Shown in pieces: positions 1 through 10,043 of a stretch of 14,342 nucleotides of DNA (positions within the stretch are counted from its first letter, which is position 1; the number at the start of each line of letters is the position of its first letter). The notes under the pieces were generated by a model. The model ran no database searches, was not told the origin of the DNA, and saw nothing but the letters and a program-made list of their open reading frames with translations. A program made the position numbers and the translations under genes. The stretch covers positions 1-14,342 of the forward strand of contig JNEM01016807.1 of NCBI GenBank assembly GCA_000697335.1. The letters are read 5' to 3'. The DNA is from Conidiobolus incongruus B7586. Its lineage: Eukaryota > Entomophthoromycota > Entomophthoromycetes > Entomophthorales > Conidiobolaceae.

Positions 1-674
1 AGAATTTAGGTATATAATATATTTTTTATATCAATTCATCATATATTTACTTTATTTTTAGCTCTACGATACCAACTGACCCATCCCAGCCACGTAAAGT
101 GTTAAGAGTAGCTATCAATTCATTAGGCTCGCCATTCTACAACAATGGTCCACTCCCATTTGCCGAAATCTATCAGTTCTTAACTCAGCTCAAGAGTTTA
201 ATGCGCTTTTCATATGCTACTCTCATGGTTACACTACCTGCATACATTTATACCCCATCCTACTTAGTCCCAATCTATCATCTATTTGACAGTGTCATCT
301 CGTTAGACACATTCACCCACGAACAAGCTGCCCTAGCCGCTTCTGGACATCATGGCTTCTTCCGACTTGTGAAATCACCTAGCATCAATTCTATCCAACC
401 ATCTACCTCTAAAATCCTCCAATCTAACCACAACAACTTCGTCTTCAAGCTCAGTCGTAAACAATTCACCATCGAGCCCTATGTCCTACCCCCCGAATTA
501 GGCGACAGTCCCGCATCTTCGGGATGCTCAGCGCAGAATCCCAGTCAAAATATTTCCATGGATATTTTGCAGAATTTCACCAATTCTAATCAGACACAGC
601 AGCCGAAGAGAATTACTTCACATTTGGGATTTAATAATAATGGTAGTAATAGTAAAAAATCGTTGGATTTTTAA
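1..674 (+). CDS. ELP4: Elongator complex protein 4 (3' end; N-terminal part lies outside the window)
   Basis: Elp4 is a RecA-like (PAXNEB family) subunit of the Elp4-Elp5-Elp6 ring of Elongator, which makes the mcm5 modification on wobble uridines of cytosolic tRNAs. The last exon (62-674, TAA at 672-674) carries family hallmarks in order: LRVAINSLGSPFY, a helix with SYATLMVTLPAYIY, HLFDSVISLDTF, the HHGFFRLVKSPSINS strand and FVFKLSRKQFTIEPYVLPPE near the C terminus. An upstream intron at 10-61 (52 nt, GT-AG) joins in phase to a 9-nt stub of the previous exon, giving ...EFSST. The last 50 or so residues are an Asn/Ser/Gln-rich tail ending KKSLDF, probably disordered. An apparent start at 99 is a GTG inside the exon and is not a real start. 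The next frame downstream is convergent. The family call is firm; only the C-terminal half is visible. Confidence 0.93.
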
Positions 675-1352
675 TTTAACTTATTAGAATGATTTCAAAT
701 TGCCATTATCGCATCACAATACATCAGAATAGACTATTTAGAAAATAGATTCAATTGTGAATTCAAAGTTGTGCATATTATAAAACATTTAGATAATTAT
801 TAATATTATATTTGATAAAATAAAATATAAGCACAATATGATATAATATATAAAATGATTTCAAAATTTTTTAATGTTCAATGAATTGATCCAAATTGAT
901 TTCATAATTAATTCATTTTTAAAAATTTAACAATCACTCCATTGATATATTGAGTCTATCTCGATTAAATTGAAATGTTATGGTAAACAATTATGTATTA
1001 ATTCTATATACTATATCTATTGAACAAAATATATCGTCATCATTTAATTATTCAGATTAAATAATTATTTCAATTTTTTTTTAAAATTAAAGAATATCAA
1101 AATCAGTTGTAAATTGTGTATCATTTTTAAACAAAACTTAATCAATTTAAAAAAAAGTTTATTAGAACCTTATCTTGTTTCTAAATTTTATAATCATTTA
1201 AAATTAAAGTTTTTATAATATAAATAATAAAAAAATTTAAATATAATAAAGGGATCATAAATACAATCTACAGGATATCAGAGAAATTTATTAACAAAAA
1301 ATATTACATTTTAGATGATGAATAGGTCCAATAAATGAAAGCTGAAATAACT
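675..1352. other. Intergenic AT-rich DNA between convergent ELP4 and the small minus-strand frame
   Basis: This stretch is very AT-rich with frequent stops in all frames, and I see no gene, tRNA or ordered repeat in it. It must hold the ELP4 3' untranslated region and polyadenylation site. The part from about 1255 to 1352 is less AT-rich and continues the more complex composition of the small minus-strand frame, so it may be that gene's 3' untranslated region. Confidence 0.5.
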
Positions 1353-1454
1353 TTACATGATGAATATAAGTGGACTACTATTCGTTTCAAGTTCAGCAAA
1401 GTGAATAGAACGATTGATGAGAGTCAAGGGAGAGAATTTGCGGAGAAATAACAG

Positions 1455-1664
1455 CTAAAGTAAAAAGACATACATCAAACCAAACAGAATAAAAGCATCG
1501 GAGGCTTGCCACTGGTAGGGCTCACACTCTTCCACCTGCTTTAATTGAGTTTCCGTAGAATCGACAAGTAAGTTATGATACAGGGTCTTTTCGCTCGATT
1601 CTTCGGTGGAGTCGTTATCGTAAAAAGAGAAGAGAACTGGATTGACGGACTCCAAGGATGACAT
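1455..1664 (-). CDS. Unrecognised small protein, acidic/polar with a C-terminal hydrophobic helix (69 aa to first stop)
   Basis: The frame starts at ATG 1662-1664 (MSSLESVNPVLFSFYDNDST...) after an A/T-rich leader ending TTCAGCA. Residues 1-55 are polar and acidic (TEESSEKTL, QVEECEPYQWQ). From about residue 56, ASDAFILFGLMYVFLL is hydrophobic and looks like a membrane segment. The frame meets TAG at 1455-1457, but the same frame stays open for 33 more codons to TAA at 1353-1355, and its first residues (LLFLRK) would complete a normal-length membrane helix with a basic flank. So this could be a tail-anchored protein that really ends at the TAG, a gene with a nonsense change, or one using readthrough. 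Base composition is richer in G/C than the flanks, which supports past or present coding. I recognise no family. Confidence 0.45.
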   Translation of the reverse strand: MSSLESVNPVLFSFYDNDSTEESSEKTLYHNLLVDSTETQLKQVEECEPYQWQASDAFILFGLMYVFLL

Positions 1665-1739
1665 ATTGCTGAATTAATTAGAACTCAAAGAAGTCACAAA
1701 TGAAAAAAAAATTCTCAAATTGAGAATTAAAAAATGAAG

Positions 1740-2090
1740 AGGGACTATATCTCCATTTATAGCATTTGGAAAGATTTGCATGAATCAATGAGTAAAATAT
1801 ATTTTATCTTTTTCACCAATCATTAATTTTTATTTATCTTACTATTTCTTACCCCCTCAGCTTTGCCAATCATATTTTGCCTAATTGGGCACTTGCTACT
1901 GATATATTTGGTTTTGCGAACGGAGATTTGATATGATACGCCCATAGGAGTGTAGAATGTTTTCTTAAATATGGTAATATATTATACATATTATTAATTA
2001 TATTATCATTTGATATTTATCACTTTTGATATGAATTTCAGGAACAGTTATAATAGGATTCAAATTTGAACATTTTAATTGATTATCAAA
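1740..2090 (+). pseudogene. Short coding-like block with intron-like boundaries, origin unknown
   Basis: Two readings compete. Reading 1: ATG at about 1734 opens MKRDYISIYSIWKDLHESM. A GTAAAA donor near 1792 and an acceptor CCCCCTCAG ending at 1860 then join it in phase to TLPIIFCLIGHLLLIYLVLR, a membrane-like segment that soon stops; this makes an uninterrupted two-exon protein of about 43 aa. Reading 2: the next frame of the second exon reads FANHILPNWALATDIFGFAN, then GDLI, a TGA, then YAHRSVECFLKYG. A second possible intron (donor after KYG near 1975, acceptor ATTTCAG ending at 2040) joins it in phase to TVIIGFKFEHFN and a stop. The local G/C rise over the flanks favours a real exon or relic. 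I recognise no family for either reading, and neither is proven. Confidence 0.3.
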
Positions 2091-3399
2091 TTCAGATATA
2101 ACCAGTATACTCCCAAAACAATAAAGCTAATTGACTAAAATTTATTAAGGTATTTTATTAACTATATAATTAAATTAATCAAAAAAAATTCAGTGTTTAT
2201 TAAATATAATATATTTAACTTTATATAAAAAACGATAATCTTGTTATAAGATTTAATATTTTAGCTATTAAACAATTGAATAATATAACTCGGAATTTAG
2301 ATGTAAATCAAAATAACCTAAATTAGTAACTTTACACACTTGCAAAAAATAGAACACTTGATACTCAAACAATCTGCTCACTTCTTAAACCTCAAATTAT
2401 CATCTTGAACCCAACCAAAATGAATCACAACTCACGTAAATATAATTAACCCACCAAAAAATCTGGAGAATTTATGAATATTAAATATGACGATGTTTGA
2501 GATTTGAATTTAAATAATTATTTTTGAGATATGATAACATTCTATTCAGTTCTTGAATTTTTTCATAAATTACTTTATTTATTTCATTTATGGATGTAAC
2601 TTTAGTTTCAAATTTTCATTTAACTTATTTGATATAATAATTTTGAATGATTTTTTGAATTTTGTTATTGTGATATTGATGAATTCATAAAGTTATGATT
2701 ATAGTTAGTTATAATTGATCAATTTGGAAAAAATTTTGATAATAATTGAATATGTTTAAAATAATAATAATTATTACTTTAGATTTTAAGTAATGAGACT
2801 TTTTTAAGATTAAAAATAAATATATTATATAAAAACAATATTCTTTTGTATTGTTAATATCTTTTTATTATATTTAAAAAAATTTTAATACTTAAAAAAC
2901 AGTTCTTTTTATTAAAGACTGAAGTTTGATGTTTTATAAGCCAATTAGATTTATATATAGAAAATTTTTTTCTTATAAGTTTATTTTTTAATTGCCTCAA
3001 GTAATTATAATTACATAAGTTATAATTTAATAAATATATTAAATATGGTAGTTTTTTCTAATTATATTTAATTAAAATTTTTTTATAACTTTATATATTC
3101 TTTATTTGCATATAATATAATTATTTTTATTAAATTTTATTGAAGAACTTGTTTTTAATTGATTTTTTCTTTAAAATAAAATATAAATATAATATGTTAA
3201 TATAATATATTATAATAATTAACATTTATTTATTGAAATTTATAAAAGGGATTATTTTAACTTAACCTAATATTTTGATTTATATTTTAATAAAGAAATA
3301 TATAAAAAGATTAATGATTGAATAATTATATTATTTTAAAAACTTGGGTTTTTGATTATAATTTAATAAGATTTATTTAATTATAATTATTTTAATTTT
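2091..3399. other. Gene-poor AT-rich DNA
   Basis: I see no supported gene here. The DNA is mainly A/T runs with short homopolymers. One sub-block at about 2330-2470 is conspicuously C-rich and G-poor on the plus strand, but every frame on both strands is broken by stops. From about 2500 onward the composition is close to pure A/T. Confidence 0.5.
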
Positions 3400-3970
3400 T
3401 TGAATTTTAGTTAAATTATGAAATATTTATTTTATATTTTTTCAATTAATTTAAATTTATAATTTAATATATATACAATATACCTGTATAACTGATATTA
3501 AAGTTTCTCTATAATTCTTTTATTAAAATAAAAAAAATAATTTTTGAAATATTTTTTTATTTTATTAATAATTAGAAGATTAATAGTTAAAATAGTTTTT
3601 CAAATCTTATTAAGTTATAAATAATCTTTTTTAGTTATAAATTAATTTATTTGAATATAAATAATTAATTTAAATAAAACATTATCTATTTAAACTATTA
3701 ATAATTTTTAAATACTTTTTAAAGATAGTGTTTAAGTTTTATTAATATTAAAATAAAAAGATTCTAATAAATATTATTTTATTTAATTTAATTTTAATTA
3801 TATTATATAATAAGTTTTCAAATATTAATTTTTTAATTAAAAGAGCTATTATATATATATATATAATTTGAAATTATATATTTTCCTATTTATTTTGTAT
3901 ATATTTTTTTCTGAAACTAATTATATATTTGAAAAATCAAAAATTATAAATTTTTTTCCTTTTCTTCAAT
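3400..3970 (-). repeat. Dispersed AT-rich repeat, copy D (inverted relative to the copies at the right end)
   Basis: Read on the minus strand from about 3970 downward, this stretch follows the right-end copy that starts at 13368. Shared landmarks in the same order are a block like AATTTTTGATTTTTCAAA, then ATATACAAAATAAATAGGAA, an (AT)n tract, a block like CTTTTTATTTTAATATTA, then TAATAAAATAAAAAAATAT, and finally a block like TTTAATATCAGTTATA. The match is by eye across roughly 550 bases with many substitutions, so the ends are approximate. No intact protein frame or clear terminal repeats are visible. The element class is unknown. Confidence 0.6.
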
Positions 3971-5218
3971 TTTGGGATGATAATTAAAATTTAAATCAAT
4001 GTTTCAGTTATCCTTACCAAATGAAATTAAAGTTATAGTTTATATTTTAATAATAAATTAAATATGTATAATACTCTGGGTATTAAATTCATTAATCATT
4101 AAAATATATATGATTTTAATGGAGCATCCTGTATGAAAGTATTGTGTTATAAGAATATTAATCATTGATTGATCTAAAATATGAGGTATTGATATTAAAA
4201 TAAAAAGAAATCGTGTGAGAAATTATTAAAATCACTTTAAAAACTTCAAAGTTTATAACACATAAAAAATAGATTTTATTTTTCAATAGACATAATAATT
4301 ATAATAATCTATTTTTTATAGAGGCTGTGGATATATTTTATGAAAATATCAAATGTTTTATTTTTGAATCAATATTATGAATTTTCTATTGTTTTGAATA
4401 TATTCCAAATTAATTTATCAGTCTAATATCAATTTAATTAAGATATATGAATATTTTCAAAGTATATATATATTTAAAAAATGATAAATGATGATATCTT
4501 TTTGATAAACTGATGATAATGTTAACTATTATTTCAGATATTATCGATTAGATTCGAATATAGCAAAATCAATATTTTAAGATATTTTAGATTTTCGTGA
4601 TAGAATATTGGTATAAATATACAAATTTCAATTTACATTAATTTCTATTTTAGAAAAATTAGTTGATTAAAAAAATCTTTTATTATAAGCATATTCAATG
4701 ACGTACAAGTTTTGAATAAATAAAAATCTGATATATTAGGAAATCATTGATATTTTTGAATCATGGTTTTTAATATTATAGAATATATATATATATATAT
4801 AAATTAATAATAACTGATAAAATTAATTATTTTAGACTATTCAATAAATATTTTAAAATTTTGAAAATCCAATTAATGTATTCTATCTCATCAGTTTATT
4901 TATATCGATCATTCAAAAAACAATTAAAAATGATTCAGTCTATTAAGAAATTGAATTATATTACAGATTAATTAAAAATATACTATTATAGAATTTAATA
5001 TTTAGCAATCGAAAGTTCCCAAATATTATTAATAACTATTATCATTGTAAATAAATATTAATCACATATAATTCAATATGAAAACACAAAATTCTATCAA
5101 CTTCTATCCCATAATTTTTAAAAATGAAAACAGGTAACATAAATTTTATAATAAGTTGGTGATATCATCTTTAATCTTTGCAATTCAAAATTTTATCAAT
5201 TATTGTTTATAATTAAAA
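3971..5218. other. AT-rich upstream region of CSE1
   Basis: No gene is supported here. The stretch is somewhat less extreme in A/T than 2500-3970 and includes an (AT)n tract near 4783-4800. The last few hundred bases must hold the CSE1 promoter and leader. I cannot point to a specific promoter element with confidence; the A-rich bases just before the ATG (AATTAAAA) are a favourable fungal start context. Confidence 0.45.
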
Positions 5219-8200
5219 ATGAACTTGGATCCTGCCAGGCTTCAACAGTTAGTGGCTTTATTTGAACAATCTCTAAATCATCAAACAACTGTTCAAGGTA
5301 ATTTTTAAATCTTTATATATAAATCGAATTTCATTTATTTGATCACTTAATATTATTTCAAACTTTTATTTTACTAATACGAAACCTTTTAGCTGGAATT
5401 GAATTGCACGCCCAAAGTCAAACACCTGATTTTTTGATTTACTTAATGGCAATTCTTCAAGAAGAACAAGTTGGTATTTATATTCGTATTGCAGCAGCTC
5501 TATTCTTTAAAAATTTCATTATTAAACATTGGAAATATGTAACTAAATTACCACATATTTTTAAAATTGTATTGATTCGTTGGTTTTAGGTCCAAGAAGA
5601 AGCTGATATTATCCCTGGCGAAGTTCGTGATGCTGTTAAAAATCAAATTGTTGATCTCATGGTCAAATCCAACCCCAAAGTTCAAATTCACTTATGCGAA
5701 GTTATCTCTAATATTGCCGAATATGATTATCCAAATCATTGGGATCAATTGATTCCTGTAATTTATATCCAACGACTAATTTATATATTCAGTATTAACT
5801 GTATTTTAGTCTTTAACAAAGTACTTAAGTCCAGACAACTTACAGACAAACTTGGGTGTCTTACAAACTGTTAACTCTATTTTTAAAAGGTAATTTATTG
5901 ACATTTTCTTGCTATCTAATCTATTTACACTTTATCATTTTAGATGGAGATCCAAATTCCGTACAGATGAATTATTTATTGAAATCAACTATTCTATGGA
6001 ATGTTTTGGAACACCTTATCTTAATATTTTCCAAGTAAGTTTGATACTAATCATTTATATTTTATATATAATTAATCATTTATAGGCCACTGACCAACTT
6101 ATTGATCAAAATGCTAACAATCCTCAAGCTTTAAATCCTTTGTTAGAAACTTTGAATGTCCTTTTGCAAATTTATCTCAGTTTAATTTCTCACGATATTC
6201 CACAATTTTTGGTTGATAATTCAACCGTTTTCCAAGGGTTATTGTGCAAGTATCTGGTCTATGATAATCCAACTTATTCTAATTCTAATTTCGGCGCTGA
6301 TGACGAAGTTAGCAATTTGGAAAATGTAAAAGTAGAAATTTTAGAAATTATTCATTTGTACATTCAAAAGTATACTGAGGATTTTGCTGAAATCAACTCA
6401 GTCGTTAATTCTATCTGGTCTCTCGTGACTCGTTTGGATAGTAGACCCAAATTCGATCTTTTGACTAGTAAAGCATTGACTCTTTTGAGTACAGCTGTAA
6501 AAATGACCAGATTCCAATCTCTCTTTAGCGATCAAGATGTTCTTACTACCTTATCCAAGCAGGTTATTATTCCTAATGCCACTCTCAGAGAAATTGATGA
6601 AGAATTGTTCACTGATGAACCTATGGAATACATTAAACGTGATTTAGAAGGAACAGATAGTGAAACCAGAAGACGTTCTGCTGCTGATTTGGTCCGTAGT
6701 TTATTAATTACTTTCCAAAAAGATTGGACTGCTCTGTTTTCTGGATTCATTTCATCCAACCTTGAACTTTACAAATCTGATCCTGTCAACAACTGGAAAA
6801 GTAAGGATACAGCTATTTTCTTACTCTCTTCCATCGCCACCACCAAGCAAGCTACCTCATTAGGTGTTACAAGCGCTAATGAGTTTATCAATGTAGCTGA
6901 TTTATTCTCTACTCATATTTTGCCTGATCTTCAACCTGAGGCTAATGCACACCCAATTCTCAAAGTTGACTCTATCAAATATTTATTCACCTTCAGAAAT
7001 CAATTAACACCTGAACAATTGCTTTCTATGCTTCCTTTGTTGGTTTTCCATTTGGGATCAAATGACCAAGTAGTTTATACTTACGCTGCTGTTGCTATTG
7101 AACGTATTCTTGCTATGAAAGTCAATCATCAATCTGTATTTACTGCTGAAAGCTTGAGACCAATTTTAGAAAACTTGTTAAATAATTTATTTACTCTCAC
7201 TTTCAAGGGAAACTCTGCACAACAAATTGCTGAAAACGATTACATTATGAAAACTATCATGCGTACCGTCATTGTAGCTGGACCTTCTATATTACCTTAT
7301 AGCACTCTTTTAGCTCAAAAACTTTCTGAATTACTTAAGCTTATCGCTTCTAATCCCAGTAATCCTAAATATAGTCATTATGCTTTTGAAACTATTGGTG
7401 CTTGTATTCGACTTGCAAGAAATGATGCTAACAGCTTTTTACAACTCGAATCTGCCTTCCAAGAAACATTCCAGCTAATTCTTACTCAAAATATTGAAGA
7501 ATTTATTCCCTATGTCATTCAGATTTTAGCCCAAATTCTTGTTTCCCATCCTACACAAGGTATTCCTGAATTTTATCAAGGACTTTTGGGAACAATTGTT
7601 CAACCTTCATTGTGGCAGAAAGAAGGAAACATTCCCGCTCTTACCAGACTTCTCCGTAGTTACCTTATTAGAAGTGCTAGATTTGAAACTTCAATTACCC
7701 AACCTAATGTACTCAACTCTATTTTGGGTATTTTTCAAAAACTCATTTCTTCTAAAATCAATGATATTTATGGATTTGAGCTCATCCGTGAAATCTTCGT
7801 TCAAATTCCTATTCAAGTTTTACAACAATACCTTCCATCTGTGATTAATTTGATGCTTTCCAGATTACAAGCTTCGAAAACCAACAAGTTCATTTATGAA
7901 TTCACTTTATTCTTAAGTGTACTTCTATCCGCTAATAAGCCTGATTGGAACGCTGATCTCGCTGTCAGACTGTTTGAAAATATTCAGCCAGGTCTTTTGG
8001 CCCAATTGGCCCAATTTTTTATTGTTAATACTATCCCACAAATCTCAGGTTCAGCCAATCGTAAGTTAGTTATTGTAGGAATGACTGCTCTCCTTACCCA
8101 AACACATTTCAGTACTGTTGATCCTCTTAAAGCTCATTGGCCCTCCATAATGAACGGTGTTATGACCCTTCTTGAATCTCCTGATATTGTCAAACACGAT

Positions 8201-8473
8201 ACTGAGGCCGAATTGCAACAGGAAGAAGAATTAATCCGCTTCGAGGTTGAAGATACCACTTTCTCCACTGCATTTGTTAACCTTGCTACTTCATCTCTTC
8301 CTCCTTGCAATCCCGCACTTGCGATCCCTGACACCAAAGCCCATGTCGTTAATCAACTAAGAGAATTCATTCAGAAGAACCCCAACTTCATCAGAGAAAC
8401 AGCTTCCCAATTACAAGAAGCCCAAGCCAATACTTTGGTCAATCAATTTGTTAATTTGGGAATTCAAGTGTAA
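5219..8473 (+). CDS. CSE1: CSE1/CAS exportin-2, the importin-alpha re-exporter (complete, 6 exons, 983 aa)
   Basis: Cse1 is a HEAT-repeat karyopherin that, with RanGTP, carries importin-alpha back from nucleus to cytoplasm. Exons are 5219-5297, 5393-5538, 5590-5757, 5810-5889, 5944-6034 and 6086-8473; all joins keep frame and all introns are GT-AG (95, 51, 52, 54 and 51 nt). The importin-beta N-terminal domain occupies about residues 1-130, with the hallmark FFKNFIIKHW (64-73), IKNQIVDLM-type helix (here KNQIVDLMVKS) and YPNHWDQLIP ending at 131. The family signature FKRWRSKFRTDELFIEI lies at about 156-171. A long HEAT array follows, and the acidic stretch EAELQQEEELIRFEVED (near 885-905) precedes the C-terminal helix, as in CAS/Cse1. 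The length is close to the family's usual 960-970 aa. The first five exons are short and the last is 2,388 nt without an intron. The A-rich context before ATG 5219 and the domain start support this start. Confidence 0.96.
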
Positions 8474-8764
8474 TTCTTTCTAATTTGATTAAAATATAAA
8501 ATATTATTACTTGCTTTTAAAATGATATGTTAACCTTGATTATGAAATTTTTCAATTATCTTCATTAAAATATTAAAAAATTAGATATTATAAAAAAGGC
8601 TTGAAAGATTGAAATCATAGTCGATTGCAATTGAAATTTTTATTTTTAATATATTAACAATATTCAAAAATATTATCTCTAAATAGTTTAATCAAATTTG
8701 GAATGAATACATCACAACATATTTGACATTACATACAATATATGAATAATTTTTACATTCAAAT
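8474..8764. other. Interval between CSE1 and the NSE3 relic
   Basis: This AT-rich stretch has no supported gene. It holds the CSE1 3' untranslated region, which converges on the 3' end of the minus-strand NSE3 relic. Confidence 0.5.
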
Positions 8765-9775
8765 TTAAGTATTGTTAGTATTTGGAGTATGTGGGGTATT
8801 AGCATTAAGATTCATTTCTTCTATCTTTCAATTACAATTTCGATATCTTCTTAATAATTATCGCCATAAATATAAAATTCAATGTAAATAAATTGACAAT
8901 GCTAAAAGAGATATAGTATGTTGCTTCTCTTAAAAAATCTACTAAGTTTATCCTCTGTAACTTCAACATTAGCTCTGGGACCTAACGATATTTGTAGATG
9001 ATTTGATCTCGATCACCACCCGATGTATTGATCAAATTACCAGTACAACTAGCATTTAATCGAATTAAATAATTATGTTTGATCATTTGATTGATACACG
9101 GTTTCAATTGCTTTTCTTCATCTACTTCAAAACCCCTTAAAAATTTAATCAACGACTGATGATGAATATTATGGCAGGTAACAAGAATTACTGTTAGAAT
9201 AATCATCGATAATCCCAATTGACCAAAGCTTCGATTATTTAATGAGGCCAATAAAGGATGATGAAGGATTTTCAACGGGACAACGCTCTGTAATATATAT
9301 GCTTTAATGTGGGTTTTTCTTTGCTATTTGTAGCATCTAAATAATTTTATAAATATAGCAAAAATAAATTGAAAAATTAAATAGATTTACTTTTAGAAAT
9401 CAAAGAAATAGAAGTAGCCGTATCTTTCTGAGGTAATTCCACTGATTGAATACTGCAAACAGCTTTTAATATTTGTTGAGCTTTATCAAAAACCTTTTCG
9501 AAAGATTTATTCATATCACCCAATACTAAACTGAGTTGAATATAATGAATTAATAATAAAACTCAAAGTCAATTTACCATTCTTAGAAATATCTTTTTAA
9601 TAGGCACTTTTTTATTTTCTATAGATAGAGCAAATCTCACTATTTCAATAGCTTAATGTTCAATCAAATCATCCTTGTTATTTTATTAGTAGTAAATTAT
9701 ATTCAAATTTGACTTGAATATTTACAGTGCTACTAGTTAGAGCTTTAGCACTTTCATTATTGTTAATATTATTAA
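8765..9775 (-). pseudogene. NSE3: Decayed NSE3 (MAGE-family subunit of SMC5/6)
   Basis: Nse3 pairs with Nse1 and Nse4 in the SMC5/6 DNA-repair and chromosome-maintenance complex. MAGE-domain landmarks occur in family order on the minus strand: IVRFALSIENKKVPIKKIF (about 9640-9580), VLGDMNKSFEKVFDKAQQIL and SVELP (9527-9430), THIKAYILQSVVPLKIL (about 9312-9265), FGQLGLSMIILTVILV, INQMIKHNYLIRL, DQIIYKYR (ending 8985), LGPRANVEVTEDKL (8985-8944) and VDFLREATYYISF (about 8942-8904). A polar upstream exon (NNESAKALTSST) ends at 9726. Intron boundaries remain visible at 9674-9725, about 9526-9577 and 9337-9390. The gene is broken: an in-frame TAA at 9653-9655, and frame changes at the second intron junction, after the third intron, at about 8986 (one base short) and at 8943 (one base extra). 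A possible tail (NLNANTPHTPNTNNT) runs to 8765. No start codon was found. Family identity is firm; the tail is uncertain. Confidence 0.85.
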
Positions 9776-10043
9776 TAATTTATACTGAATGAATAATTAA
9801 TTTTTTTAAATTGGATAATTTATTATGCTTTAATATGCACTAAAATTGAATGACCTCTAGCATTTGTCTATGATATTGAAATGATTTCAATTTATTATGT
9901 GATTATAGAAATAGTTTTTTATATCAAGTTTATTATTTTTACTTTTATTTTTATGAATATTTTTATACTATAACATCAATATATAATTATATATGAATAA
10001 TTATTTAAGTTCTCTGATTTTTCATGTACTAAATTGATGAAAA
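9776..10043. other. AT-rich interval upstream of the NSE3 relic
   Basis: No supported gene is present. The missing N-terminal end of the NSE3 relic could lie here, but no continuous frame or ATG in phase with its first visible exon could be found. Confidence 0.4.

Noticed and set aside
1455-1473. A 19-nt GTATGT...TTTAG or 15-nt GTCTTT...TTTAG intron that would remove the TAG in the small minus-strand frame
   Set aside because: Every supported intron in the window is 49 nt or longer, and there is no room for a branch point. The 19-nt version also shifts the frame to an early stop. Too short to accept without transcript evidence.
1861-1960. Minus-strand frame starting MGVSYQISVRKTKY as a 5' exon of the small membrane-protein gene
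   Set aside because: The donor after this frame is phase 0, but the apparent acceptor before the MSSLES exon (TTCAG/CA ATG) needs phase 1, so they do not join in frame.
2330-2470. A tRNA-like B-box (GGGTTCAAGAT on the minus strand)
   Set aside because: No matching A-box, acceptor stem or anticodon arm could be folded around it.
3846-3866. (AT)n tracts at 3846-3866, 4783-4800 and 13467-13482 as regulatory or centromere-like sites
   Set aside because: Short dinucleotide tracts are expected by chance and slippage in DNA this AT-rich; there is no ordered higher repeat.
5856-6038. Open frames that run through CSE1 introns near the 5' end
   Set aside because: They read through well-defined GT-AG introns, and the spliced reading matches the exportin family exactly.
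6532-6759. Open frames on other strands or in other phases inside the last CSE1 exon (also 7539-7844 and 8134-8337)
   Set aside because: They lie wholly within a conserved protein-coding exon and their translations show no recognisable domain; they are by-products of CSE1 codon use.
1353-9655. Reassigned stop codons, suggested by TAG, TGA or TAA inside coding-like frames
   Set aside because: The intact ELP4, CSE1 and ACY1 genes contain no internal stops of any kind over more than 1,500 codons, so the standard code fits.
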